Positions 20,930 through 28,028 of a stretch of DNA of 28,028 nucleotides are shown in pieces. Below the pieces are notes generated by a model that worked only from the letters and a program-made list of their open reading frames with translations, searched no databases and had not been told where the DNA came from. The stretch is from positions 1 through 28,028 of the forward strand of contig CACJBM010000021.1 of NCBI GenBank assembly GCA_902591645.1, in the 5' to 3' direction. The first letter of the stretch is position 1, and each line of letters opens with the position of its first letter. Position numbers and translations under genes: made by a program. The DNA is from an uncultured Verrucomicrobiota bacterium. Lineage in GTDB: Bacteria; Verrucomicrobiota; Verrucomicrobiae; Verrucomicrobiales; DEV007.

Positions 20930-21075
20930 GATGTAAAATTAGCCAATAAGTAAATTTAGAACAAGCTCACAGAAAGAAGACTTTTCTGAATACTGGATTT
21001 CCCAAGTTTTTAGAGAGAAATTCTTTATGCCTTGTTGCTAGTTGTGGGTGCCATGGATGTTCATTCCGTGATATA

Positions 21076-22047
21076 TTAATCTAACAAAGAGCCTCCGCAT
21101 GAGCTGCCTGAACCTGCGGTGCACCCAAAGCAATGAGTTGCGGTTTTTATAGGTTCTTTAGAGAATTGCTTTAAATTAATTTCCCATACTTTGATTGATT
21201 TATTTTTGTCATATGTAGGGAGATTCAGCATTTGGTTGAAGTCACAGTCAAAGACTTCACCGAGCCAATTAACGTTAATTGTATCTCTGCACATGAGCCC
21301 GTTAATTGTTTGGGGGTTGAAAGCATCTTTCAAAAGCGAATTGTAATCATCGAGCCGGTCCTCTTTTTTGAGCCAACTGGAAAATCGGGCAATGGGCATA
21401 TTTGTGATACAGTAAAGCTGATTGAATTCGATTTGGAAATGTTCCCTCATCATTACCCTATATTTTGCTTCCAGGTCTGATTGGTCCGGTGGCAGGAAAT
21501 CGCCGGAAGGATTATAAACGAAATGGATATTTAATCGTGGGTCCGAACCATAACCGTGCCCATTCAGTTTTTTGAAGGCAGATATACTTTTTTCAAAGAC
21601 TCCGTTCCCCCGTTGTTTTTCAACATTCTCTGGTTCATAGCAGGGCATTGAGGCAATGATTTCAACTTCATTTTCGGCAAGAAATTCCGCTACCCATTCA
21701 TATCCTGGTTCCTCAATGATGGTGGCGTTGAGTCTATCAATGACCTTTCTTGGAGTGGGTAAATTTCTTGCCTCTTCAACTATTTTGCGAAAGTCGGGGA
21801 TCATTTCCGGCGTCCCTCCCGTAAGATCGAGTGTTGGTATATTGGTCATTGAAAACCAATCCATAATTTTGGTAACTGTATCGGATTTTATGATTTCTTT
21901 CCGGTGCGGTCCTGCATTCACATGGCAGTGCGAACAGGTTAGATTACATAACTTGCCAAGGTTCAATTGCAGGACCTGAGGGTCTTGCCGATCGAGCCTG
22001 ATCCCTTCTCTGATAAGGGTCTGGTTAAAATTGCAGTTTCCTTTCAA
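21076..22047 (-). CDS. arsS: ArsS-type radical SAM enzyme (arsenosugar biosynthesis family), Cys form
   Basis: A 323-residue radical SAM enzyme. The [4Fe-4S] motif is C34-x3-C38-x2-C41 (LCNLTCSHCHVNAGP), followed by LDLTGGTPEM. The C-terminal cysteine-rich tail CFGCTAGSGSSCGG is typical of the ArsS/DUF3641 family, which includes selenoproteins. Here all tail cysteines are ordinary TGC or TGT codons, with no in-frame TGA. The start must be the TTG at 22047: an in-frame TAG lies three codons upstream, the next Met is within the domain, and AGGA precedes TTG by 4 bases. Known ArsS proteins are implicated in adding a deoxyadenosyl group to methylated arsenic on the way to arsenosugars. The usual partner methyltransferase ArsM is not next to it in this window, so that role is inferred from family only. 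Confidence 0.88.
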   Translation of the reverse strand: MKGNCNFNQTLIREGIRLDRQDPQVLQLNLGKLCNLTCSHCHVNAGPHRKEIIKSDTVTKIMDWFSMTNIPTLDLTGGTPEMIPDFRKIVEEARNLPTPRKVIDRLNATIIEEPGYEWVAEFLAENEVEIIASMPCYEPENVEKQRGNGVFEKSISAFKKLNGHGYGSDPRLNIHFVYNPSGDFLPPDQSDLEAKYRVMMREHFQIEFNQLYCITNMPIARFSSWLKKEDRLDDYNSLLKDAFNPQTINGLMCRDTINVNWLGEVFDCDFNQMLNLPTYDKNKSIKVWEINLKQFSKEPIKTATHCFGCTAGSGSSCGGSLLD

Positions 22048-22122
22048 TTTATCCTAACTGATTAATACAGGTGATTTAGATTATAAAAATTATGAACAAT
22101 TATAATGGCGGTATTTAGTGTT

Positions 22123-22151
22123 TTGTCCTTCCTTGTAATATCTTTTATAAA
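22123..22151 (+). promoter_or_regulatory. Candidate promoter for the LemA-M48 operon
   Basis: TTGTCC (22123-22128), 17-base spacer, TATAAA (22146-22151). The ATG of the LemA gene is 17 bases after the -10 hexamer, so the leader would be about 10 bases with no Shine-Dalgarno sequence. It lies in the divergent gap with arsS, whose strand has a TATAAT at 22080-22085 but no clear -35. Confidence 0.42.
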
Positions 22152-22168
22152 ATGTTACCTTAGATTAA

Positions 22169-22768
22169 ATGACACCATCTACACTAATTACTCTTGGCAT
22201 TTTAGCCGGAATTTTAATTATTGCTGTTCTTGTGATCGGCGGTATGTACAACGCCCTTGTCAAATTACGCAATAAATTTGAAAATGCATGGGCCCAGATT
22301 GATGTTCAACTAGAGCGCCGCTTTGATCTGATTCCTGATCTTGTTGAAACGGTTAAGGGTTACATGAAGCATGAGAAAGAGACCTTAGATGCGGTAATTC
22401 TGGCACGGAACACGGCCGTGCAGGCGAGAAAGAATACATCTTCAAATATTGGGGATCCGGACAGTATGGGAGCACTCATGGCAGCCGAATCGGGGCTCAC
22501 CGGAGCACTGGGAAATCTTTTTGCTCTTTCGGAAAGTTATCCCGATCTCAAGGCCAATCAGAACATGTCTACGTTACAGGAAGAGCTCAGCACGACCGAG
22601 AATAAAATTGCTTTTGCAAGGCAACACTACAATGACAGCGTCACTGCTTACAACACTAAGCGAGAAGTGTTCCCGTCCAATATCATTGCAGGACTCTTTG
22701 GATTCAAGGACAGAGCACTTTATGAGGTTAGTGAGGATAAGAGGGAAAAGGTTGCTGTTAATTTTTAA
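22169..22768 (+). CDS. lemA: LemA family membrane protein
   Basis: A 199-residue LemA protein. A single N-terminal membrane helix (about residues 5-26) is followed by the family block NKFENAWAQIDVQLERRFDL (about 35-54) and IPDLVETVKGYMKHEKETL, then helical sequence ending in ARQHYNDSVTAYNTKREVFP (about 150-169). LemA proteins are anchored in the inner membrane with a helical domain outside; their role is not settled. The gene is 34 bases upstream of an M48 peptidase gene, a very common pairing in bacteria, which suggests shared work in envelope protein quality control. Confidence 0.95.
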   Translation: MTPSTLITLGILAGILIIAVLVIGGMYNALVKLRNKFENAWAQIDVQLERRFDLIPDLVETVKGYMKHEKETLDAVILARNTAVQARKNTSSNIGDPDSMGALMAAESGLTGALGNLFALSESYPDLKANQNMSTLQEELSTTENKIAFARQHYNDSVTAYNTKREVFPSNIIAGLFGFKDRALYEVSEDKREKVAVNF

Positions 22769-22802
22769 GTCTCATTACTTTATTGCTGTTGATTCATAAG
22801 GA

Positions 22803-24770
22803 ATGGATTTCTTTGATCGTCAGGAACTTGCAAGGAAGAATTCCAAGCATCTTATTTACTATTATATTGTAGCTGTCATTGGTATTGTATGTACATTTGG
22901 ATTTGCAGTATTGGGAGCCAGGTACCTGTTTCTAGCCCAGCAATCTGCCCGGACAGATTCATTAGTGAGGCAAAGTTTTTTTGATTCAGAGTTTTTTCTT
23001 TATTCTGCACTGGGGGTACTGGTCTTAATTATATTATCTACTATATTTAAAAGTGCGGCACTGTCCGGAGGCGGAGCCGCAGTGGCTAAATCTCTCGGGG
23101 GAAAGGAAGTGGATCCATCGACCAGTGATCCGCGTTATAGGAGGCTCATTAATGTCGTCGAAGAGATGTCGATTGCCTCGGGCGTTCCTGTTCCGGGCAT
23201 TTATGTGATGGAACAGGAGGATGGAATTAATGCCTTTGCTGCAGGCCATTCATCTAGCAATGCAACGATTGGTGTGACGGCCGGTTGTCTTAATAAGTTG
23301 AACCGTTCGGAATTGCAGGGCGTCATAGCTCATGAATTTAGTCACATTCTGAATGGTGATATGCGGCTTAACATTCGCATGATGTCGGTCTTGTACGGTA
23401 TTCTTATGATGTTCATTATTGGTAAATTCATTTTAAGAGGCTTTGGTGGTCGATCTTCTTCCCGGTCCAGATCCAGCTCAAAGGAAGGAGGAGGTGCAGG
23501 TTTTATAATTGTCGTTGCCCTTGCATTACTTCTCATTGGATTAATGGGTTCTATCATGGCCAGACTCATTAAGGCTGCCCTTTCTCGGCAACGAGAATTT
23601 TTGGCGGACGCTTCAGCCGTTCAGTTCACTCGGGACCCGTCCGGAATCTCTGGAGCTCTCAAAAAAATAGGAGGTTTTGCTGGAGCAAGGATCGAACATC
23701 CTAGGGGAGAGGAGGCAAGTCATATGTTCTTTGGATCATGTTATAAGAAAAAATTGTCCAATCTCTTTGCAACGCACCCGCCGATAGATGAACGGATAAG
23801 AGCCATCGGAGGCGCTATTGATGAAAATCTGATTTTACAAAAGGGTTCAGAGACGATTCCGGGCCAAATTAGTATGGATGAGAGTCAGTCATTGGTCTCT
23901 TCTTTTTCAGATTCGGGTGCGCATTCATCTGATTCAAAACAGGCTTCATTTCTTGAGAAAGACCTTGATCAAATTGGTCAGATCATGCCGGATCAGGTCA
24001 TTGTTGCCCAGAGGATTATTTCTCAGATAGATGAATCTTTGGTTTCATTAGTGCATCAGAAGTCAGGGGCACTTGCTATCGTGTATTCGCTACTCCTTTC
24101 AGAAGATGGTAAGGTGAGAGGGAATCAGTTGAATGTTATTAAGAGCTCTTCTGACAGTGATGTGTCTAAAACTCTTAAGGCTATTTCTGATCAGATCAAA
24201 GCTATGCACTCAACAGAAAAGATTGCCTTGTTGGACCTTGCTGTTCCCGCTCTGAGGCGTCTCTCACCCGAAGAGTACGGGGGATTCTGTAAGATCATCA
24301 ATGAGCTGATTAACATTGATGAGAAGGTGGATCTTTTTGAATTCATGATACAGAAAATTATCAGATTCCATTTAGATATTTTCTTTGGAAGGGCCCACTC
24401 CCCCAACCAAACGATTAAGAATTTGGCTAAACTTAATCATGAATCCTCTGTTCTTCTTTCCGCGATAGCAGGCTTCGGTAACGAAGACGAACTGAATCGT
24501 GTTCAAGCCTTCAAGAAAGGAGCTGCTGTCCTTGAATTGTGTGGCACTGGAAAACTCAAATTCCTGCCACCAGAACATTGTGGAATAGGTCAAATGGATG
24601 AGGCTCTGAGAGCATTAGAGGAGTGTGTTCCGAAACTCAAAAAGACTCTCCTAGTAGCTTGTGGAAAGGCAGCCATTTCTGATGGTAAAATCACCAGTAA
24701 TGAAGCTGAGATTTTGCGGGCGATTGGAGATTCTATGGGGACTCCGATACCTCCATTCGTTTATAGCTAA
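22803..24770 (+). CDS. M48 family zinc metallopeptidase (HtpX-like) with TerB-like C-terminal region
   Basis: A 655-residue membrane peptidase. Two hydrophobic helices (about 18-46 and 63-86) precede the M48 domain. The zinc motif is H177-E-F-S-H181 (AHEFSHILNGD) and the third ligand is probably E266 in SRQREFLADASAVQFTR. Two more helices (about 192-211 and 233-257) flank a Ser/Arg/Gly-rich linker (RSSSRSRSSSKEGGGAG). The catalytic part ends near residue 345 (THPPIDERIRAIGG). About 300 further residues follow; the end, VACGKAAISDGKITSNEAEI, resembles TerB-like helical domains. HtpX itself is about 290 residues, so this is the long form that travels with LemA. A role in turnover of membrane proteins is inferred. 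AAGGA abuts the ATG directly, too close for an ideal ribosome site. Confidence 0.93.
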   Translation: MDFFDRQELARKNSKHLIYYYIVAVIGIVCTFGFAVLGARYLFLAQQSARTDSLVRQSFFDSEFFLYSALGVLVLIILSTIFKSAALSGGGAAVAKSLGGKEVDPSTSDPRYRRLINVVEEMSIASGVPVPGIYVMEQEDGINAFAAGHSSSNATIGVTAGCLNKLNRSELQGVIAHEFSHILNGDMRLNIRMMSVLYGILMMFIIGKFILRGFGGRSSSRSRSSSKEGGGAGFIIVVALALLLIGLMGSIMARLIKAALSRQREFLADASAVQFTRDPSGISGALKKIGGFAGARIEHPRGEEASHMFFGSCYKKKLSNLFATHPPIDERIRAIGGAIDENLILQKGSETIPGQISMDESQSLVSSFSDSGAHSSDSKQASFLEKDLDQIGQIMPDQVIVAQRIISQIDESLVSLVHQKSGALAIVYSLLLSEDGKVRGNQLNVIKSSSDSDVSKTLKAISDQIKAMHSTEKIALLDLAVPALRRLSPEEYGGFCKIINELINIDEKVDLFEFMIQKIIRFHLDIFFGRAHSPNQTIKNLAKLNHESSVLLSAIAGFGNEDELNRVQAFKKGAAVLELCGTGKLKFLPPEHCGIGQMDEALRALEECVPKLKKTLLVACGKAAISDGKITSNEAEILRAIGDSMGTPIPPFVYS

Positions 24771-24807
24771 AACTGAGAATGGACAGAGAGTAATCCTGAG
24801 GCTTAGT

Positions 24808-24812
24808 AGGAG
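24808..24812 (+). promoter_or_regulatory. Shine-Dalgarno AGGAG fixing the GTG start at 24816
   Basis: AGGAG is followed after 3 bases by GTG. Few other genes here have a clear Shine-Dalgarno sequence, so this one helps choose GTG; the next in-frame ATG is about 70 codons later, past the first membrane helices. Confidence 0.55.
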
Positions 24813-24815
24813 TAA

Positions 24816-25691
24816 GTGAACTCAACACAACAACAGAACGTACCCCATGCGCCTTGGTGGATTTGGCCAAACCTATTGGGAATAGATGCGCCTATTGTGG
24901 CTGTCGTTTGGCAATACTTTTTTGCCTGTAATTTTGGTTTAAAGATACCCGGGTCAAATTATCTGACTCTGTTCTCTGTTGTTTGGGTCATTTATTCAGT
25001 AGACCGGTTATTGGATGCACGAATGTTGAAGAGACCTGAGGGGGCAACATTGAGGCACTCCTTTTATCATAGGAATTATCGTATTGCTTTTGTTTTCACT
25101 GGGATCCTGATCGTTTTCACTGGTTTATCCTGTCTCTGTTTCCTTCCGGTGGAATTGATAAAGACAGGATCATTCGTTGGTGCTTTTGTCGTAATTTATT
25201 TATTGCATCAAATTTGGGCCAAGGGCCCTATGATGATGATTGTACCTAAGGAAGTTTTTATAGGGATGGTCTTTGCGGTTGGATCTACATTGACTGGACA
25301 CACTTGGTCAGGAGAATCTATTTCGGATGCTTTCTTTTCGCCTTCAGTGATTCTTTTTGGGGTCTTATGTTCAATGAATTGCATTGCAATTTCAGTTTGG
25401 GAACGTGTTCATGATGTGGAGAATGATTCGAATGCTCTGCCTCAGCTCTTTCCTCAAGTCGTAAAATTATTTCCAATAATTGCGTGTGCAGTATTTATTT
25501 CTTTAATAGTATTTAGTCTTACGAATCATGATCATGTGGGATTTCCTATCTTTGTAGCTTCTGGTATTGGTTGTGGGCTCATTGCTTTTCTTTCTTTTTT
25601 TGATGGTAAAGCTTCGAGTCAATTCCTTCGATTTGCAGCGGACATGGCGGTGATGGTACCTGCTTTATTATGTCTTGTTTTATGGTTATGA
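24816..25691 (+). CDS. Polytopic membrane protein resembling UbiA prenyltransferases
   Basis: A 291-residue protein starting at GTG, with about eight to nine hydrophobic helices. Two polar stretches sit where UbiA enzymes carry their Asp-rich motifs: YSVDRLLDARMLKRP (D63, D67; after helix 2) and VWERVHDVENDSN (D200, D204; after helix 6), with K145 before a middle helix. The canonical NDxxDxxxD motif is not exact, so this is a distant member or a look-alike. UbiA enzymes move prenyl groups onto aromatic acceptors for quinones, hemes or lipids. The stop codon overlaps the start of a SAM methyltransferase gene, an arrangement that would suit a lipid or quinone-like pathway. The fold is fairly likely, the reaction unknown. 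Confidence 0.65.
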   Translation: MNSTQQQNVPHAPWWIWPNLLGIDAPIVAVVWQYFFACNFGLKIPGSNYLTLFSVVWVIYSVDRLLDARMLKRPEGATLRHSFYHRNYRIAFVFTGILIVFTGLSCLCFLPVELIKTGSFVGAFVVIYLLHQIWAKGPMMMIVPKEVFIGMVFAVGSTLTGHTWSGESISDAFFSPSVILFGVLCSMNCIAISVWERVHDVENDSNALPQLFPQVVKLFPIIACAVFISLIVFSLTNHDHVGFPIFVASGIGCGLIAFLSFFDGKASSQFLRFAADMAVMVPALLCLVLWL

Positions 25692-26320
25692 GATTTGATT
25701 GGATAGCCCGTCATTATGGATGGATCGAGTCAATTGTTTTTGGTGAGGATCTTCAACGCATTCGTTGTAGTCACATGGAGAATTTTCTTGAGGCGAAATC
25801 AATTTTATTACTTGGAGATGGGAACGGTCGTTTTCTTAAAGCATTACTAGATTCAGGTTGTTCAGCAAAAATAATATGCGTGGATTCGAGTCAAAGGATG
25901 TTAAATTTAGCCGAGTCTTTGACAAAGGGTTCGGAGTGCAATGTCCATTTTGTTTTTAGTAAAATAGAAGATTATAACCTTCCGGATTCTTTTATTCCTG
26001 ATGTGATCGGATCGCATTTTTTCCTCGATTGTTTTAACGAGGATGAAATTCTTGTCATTCTTGGTCGTATATCTGGATGGTGCAAAGAACACACGAAGTT
26101 GATTATTAGTGATTTTGCAATTCCTGAAAAGAAAGGATCCACAAGAGTGATTGCCAGATTATTAGTCTGGCAAATGATTGTCTTTTTTCGAATTTTTGCC
26201 GGTATTTCGGCCTATAAGCTTCCCGAAATAAGCCAATTACTACCAGAGATGAGCTACAAGTGTATAAAAAAAGAGACGCTACGTAACGGTTTTATTTGTA
26301 GCTGGGTATGGCAATTATAA
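25688..26320 (+). CDS. Class I SAM-dependent methyltransferase
   Basis: A 210-residue methyltransferase. Motif I is ILLLGDGNGRFL (residues about 39-50) and the strand-2 acidic residue is D66 in IICVDSSQRML. Motif IV-like sequence is DVIGSHFFLDCF. The second half, with a hydrophobic segment (RLLVWQMIVFFRIFAGISAY), looks like a membrane-facing helix. I chose ATG 25688 because it overlaps the upstream stop as ATGA; an ATG at 25670 adds 6 residues (MSCFMV). Coupling to the UbiA-like gene suggests that both act on one lipophilic substrate. Motifs support the enzyme class only; relation to UbiE or other quinone methyltransferases is a guess. Confidence 0.82.
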   Translation: MRFDWIARHYGWIESIVFGEDLQRIRCSHMENFLEAKSILLLGDGNGRFLKALLDSGCSAKIICVDSSQRMLNLAESLTKGSECNVHFVFSKIEDYNLPDSFIPDVIGSHFFLDCFNEDEILVILGRISGWCKEHTKLIISDFAIPEKKGSTRVIARLLVWQMIVFFRIFAGISAYKLPEISQLLPEMSYKCIKKETLRNGFICSWVWQL

Positions 26321-26364
26321 GTAGCTTGAAAAGACCTTGAACCGATCTCTGTAACTGGTAGAGT

Positions 26365-26383
26365 AGAAGTGTTAAATACTTCT
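26365..26383. repeat. Short inverted repeat upstream of the pseudopilin gene
   Basis: AGAAGT, 7-base spacer, ACTTCT, perfect arms, about 98 bases before the pseudopilin ATG and 45 after the methyltransferase stop. There is no T-run after it, so not a standard terminator. The rest of the 160-base gap holds a TTGACT (26423) and a TAGAAT (26451), 22 bases apart, too far for a normal promoter. Confidence 0.35.
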
Positions 26384-26480
26384 CAATACATTAAGTAATT
26401 TGCTTATCTGTATTTGCAGTTTTTGACTAAAGAAAAGAACCCCAAGTAATTAGAATTAAAATCCCACTAGAAAATATAAA

Positions 26481-27131
26481 ATGAAAGCTAAGCCCAACCA
26501 GAAAGGTTTCACTCTTATCGAACTGTTGGTGGTCATTACGATCATTGCAATCCTAGCCAGTGTGTCTATGCCGGTATTCTCATCAATCCAGCGTAAGGCA
26601 AAATTAAACAAGTCATTGCAACAGGCGAAGGGAATTTACACAGGTATGTACGCTAAATATGGTGCAGATGGGTTTCTTCCTGAGGAGGACAATGCGAATG
26701 ATATCCTTAAGGAAATTGCAATCGAAATGGATTCTGAAAAACCATTCTATGTGGCAGGTTCTATGTGGCACGGCAGAGGAACTACTTCGGGTGGAGGTGA
26801 TGACTTGCATGAAAGAAGTACACCTGCGGGAATTGCTCTTGAAGCGGGCGAAAATCATTACGCTGTAAATAAGACGTCAACTTTCGAACCTCGTTATCCG
26901 ATCCTTGCCTCTGGCTTCTCACAGACTCCAGGCAAGTATGCTCAGGAAAAGACTGAACTTGGTGGAATTTGGGGAGGAATGGAAGCTGTATGTATTTTTG
27001 GCGATGGTAGCGGTGAAATTGTTGAATTGGATGAGCAATACAAAGCAATGAAAGACGTTAAGGGAAGTAAGATCGACCTTTTTAAATATCAGGGAAAGGT
27101 GAATATGGTTAATCCTAGGCGCGGAAACTAA
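26481..27131 (+). CDS. Pseudopilin with prepilin-type N-terminus
   Basis: A 216-residue protein. After MKAKPNQKG comes FTLIELLVVITIIAILASVS, the prepilin peptidase site (cleavage after G9, Glu at +5) and hydrophobic helix. The helix continues as PVFSSIQRKAKLNKSLQQAK, which fits the type II secretion/type IV pilus-like pseudopilins that are numerous in Verrucomicrobiota and often encoded singly. The remainder (about 55-216) is a small soluble domain with no motif I recognise. It is likely processed by a prepilin peptidase encoded elsewhere and inserted in the inner membrane. Assembly partner genes are not in the window, so a specific machine cannot be named. Confidence 0.9.
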   Translation: MKAKPNQKGFTLIELLVVITIIAILASVSMPVFSSIQRKAKLNKSLQQAKGIYTGMYAKYGADGFLPEEDNANDILKEIAIEMDSEKPFYVAGSMWHGRGTTSGGGDDLHERSTPAGIALEAGENHYAVNKTSTFEPRYPILASGFSQTPGKYAQEKTELGGIWGGMEAVCIFGDGSGEIVELDEQYKAMKDVKGSKIDLFKYQGKVNMVNPRRGN

Positions 27132-27160
27132 GACGTTCTTCTTATTACTTATTTTATTTA

Positions 27161-27201
27161 AACCGGTCCCTGATCATTCAGGGATCGGTTTTTTTATTTT
27201 T
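27161..27201 (+). terminator. Strong intrinsic terminator, also at the end of the convergent gene
   Basis: AACCGGTCCCTGA, loop TCAT, TCAGGGATCGGTT gives a 13-bp stem with one G-U pair, then a T-rich tail (TTTTTATTTTT). It ends transcription of the pseudopilin gene 30 bases after its stop. The stop codon of the minus-strand SUMF1-like gene (27174-27176) lies in the loop, so the right arm is also coding sequence. On the minus strand the tail is only moderately T-rich, so it may act weakly there. Confidence 0.85.
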
Positions 27202-28025
27202 ACATCCTTGTCTAAATTCGGATCAGTGTCAGAGACTGTCCTGAAGCCAATATAATTGGTCTTGTAGTTTCGGGAATTAAGAATTTTTCTGGTTGTGACT
27301 TGTGGCATTTTAGAATGAGAATAATTAAAATTTCCACCTCGCACAATGGGAACAAATTCACCAAGAATTTCAGGGTCAGGCTCTTGACTGCTCGTCCATT
27401 CGCTGACGTTACCAAAGAGACCCCAAACACCTTCCTCACTGACATCAGATAGGAGCGTATCCATAGGCTTCCAGGCCATAAACTTATCATTGCTTGGCTC
27501 TATTGCTTTAAGTTCATTGCCCCAAGGATATAACCTTCCGTACTTACCTCTTGCAGATTTTTCCCATTCTTTTTCAGTGGGCAGTCTATGGTTCTTCCAT
27601 TTTGCATATGCATAGGCATCCCACCAGTCTACGTAGATCACTGGACAATTTAGATTAATGGAATTTCCTTCATATTCTTTCCCTAATCTTGCAGCTGCAT
27701 AATATTCATCCCAATTATTTGGCTTGTGCTGAAATTTTTCTATTGGCTGATCCGGGTGAATAAATTCCTTGCTGTTTAAAGAGTTAATTGCGTCTAGGAA
27801 TGCTTTGTACTGGGCGATAGTGACTTCATATTTGTCGATCCAGAAAGTCGGTAATGTTTCTGTGATGTCTTTTTGATAGGTAAATTCTCCACCTTCAATT
27901 CTGATCATAGTTTCAGAATCGATGATTATAGGTTCAGGTGATTTAATGTTCCGGTTAAATAAAAGGTAAGCCGTTACTATTGCTATTATTAGGATGATGG
28001 CAGTGAATGCCCAAATCCTTGACAT
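27174..28025 (-). CDS. Membrane-anchored SUMF1/FGE-fold protein without catalytic cysteines
   Basis: A 283-residue protein with one N-terminal helix (about 5-23) and an outward SUMF1-type domain (about 40-265). Fold markers are MIRIEGGEFTYQKD, FWIDKYEVTIAQYKAFL, CPVIYVDWWDAYAYAKWKNH, RLPTEKEWEKSARGKYGRLY, PWGN, VWGLFGNVSEWTSS and VRGGNFNYS ... IGFRTV. Formylglycine-generating enzymes need two cysteines after the RGG motif, where this has RGGNFNYSHSKMPQ. The only cysteine in the protein is in NCPVIYVDW. So it is not a normal sulfatase activator; relatives with this fold serve as binding or regulatory modules, and in PVC bacteria are abundant. A role beside the pseudopilin is only a guess. The start ATG is complete within the window. 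Confidence 0.88.
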   Translation of the reverse strand: MSRIWAFTAIILIIAIVTAYLLFNRNIKSPEPIIIDSETMIRIEGGEFTYQKDITETLPTFWIDKYEVTIAQYKAFLDAINSLNSKEFIHPDQPIEKFQHKPNNWDEYYAAARLGKEYEGNSINLNCPVIYVDWWDAYAYAKWKNHRLPTEKEWEKSARGKYGRLYPWGNELKAIEPSNDKFMAWKPMDTLLSDVSEEGVWGLFGNVSEWTSSQEPDPEILGEFVPIVRGGNFNYSHSKMPQVTTRKILNSRNYKTNYIGFRTVSDTDPNLDKDVKIKKPIPE

Positions 28026-28028
28026 GTT

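Noticed and set aside
21076..21140. Possible selenocysteine codon in the ArsS C-terminus
   Set aside because: All conserved tail cysteines are TGC or TGT and no in-frame TGA precedes the TAA stop.

Overview
The window is a dense, AT-leaning (roughly 40% GC by eye) bacterial chromosome segment. The gene content points to the PVC superphylum, most likely Verrucomicrobiota. The evidence is several protein families largely confined to Planctomycetes and Verrucomicrobia (DUF1592-type and DUF1553-type cytochromes with DUF1552 and DUF1501 partners, and a PVC-type CxxCH heme protein), a secreted sulfatase, a lamin-tail/CotH protein, a monomeric isocitrate dehydrogenase and a pseudopilin with a verrucomicrobial-style N-terminus. 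No tRNA, rRNA, CRISPR array, transposase or phage gene was seen.

Layout. 1-4361 (minus): a large secreted CotH-kinase/lamin-tail protein cut by the window edge, then an iduronate-2-sulfatase-like sulfatase. 4550-10364 (plus): four close genes, namely a DadA-type FAD oxidase, a 4-hydroxyproline epimerase-type racemase with both catalytic cysteines, a DUF1592 cytochrome-like protein and a DUF1552 protein. This looks like one operon joining hydroxyproline breakdown to a PVC envelope module. 10471-14045 (plus): an MscS-type channel and monomeric NADP isocitrate dehydrogenase. 14193-17997 (plus): an overlapping DUF1549/DUF1553 plus DUF1501 pair; the DUF1553 protein lacks the usual N-terminal cytochrome and carries an inserted carbohydrate-binding-like region.

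18027-20929 (minus): a PVC-type heme-binding protein broken by a -1 frameshift at a run of six A. 21076-22047 (minus): a Cys-form ArsS radical SAM enzyme starting at TTG. 22169-24770 (plus): a LemA and M48 peptidase pair. 24816-26320 (plus): a UbiA-like membrane protein whose stop overlaps the start of a SAM methyltransferase. 26481-27131 (plus): a type II secretion/type IV pilus-like pseudopilin. 27174-28025 (minus): a membrane-anchored SUMF1-fold protein with no catalytic cysteine pair. A strong terminator hairpin lies between the last two genes and contains the stop codon of the minus-strand one.

Read together, much of the window serves the cell envelope and the use of external polymers: sulfatase, CotH protein, three kinds of PVC CxxCH protein, TAT-like exported partners, and hydroxyproline catabolism suggesting collagen-like or plant/algal cell-wall glycoprotein substrates. 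The most notable points are the frameshifted heme gene, the coupling of hydroxyproline genes to a DUF1592/DUF1552 module, the translationally coupled UbiA-like/methyltransferase pair, and the SUMF1-like protein that cannot be a standard formylglycine-generating enzyme. None of these alone proves a new system.
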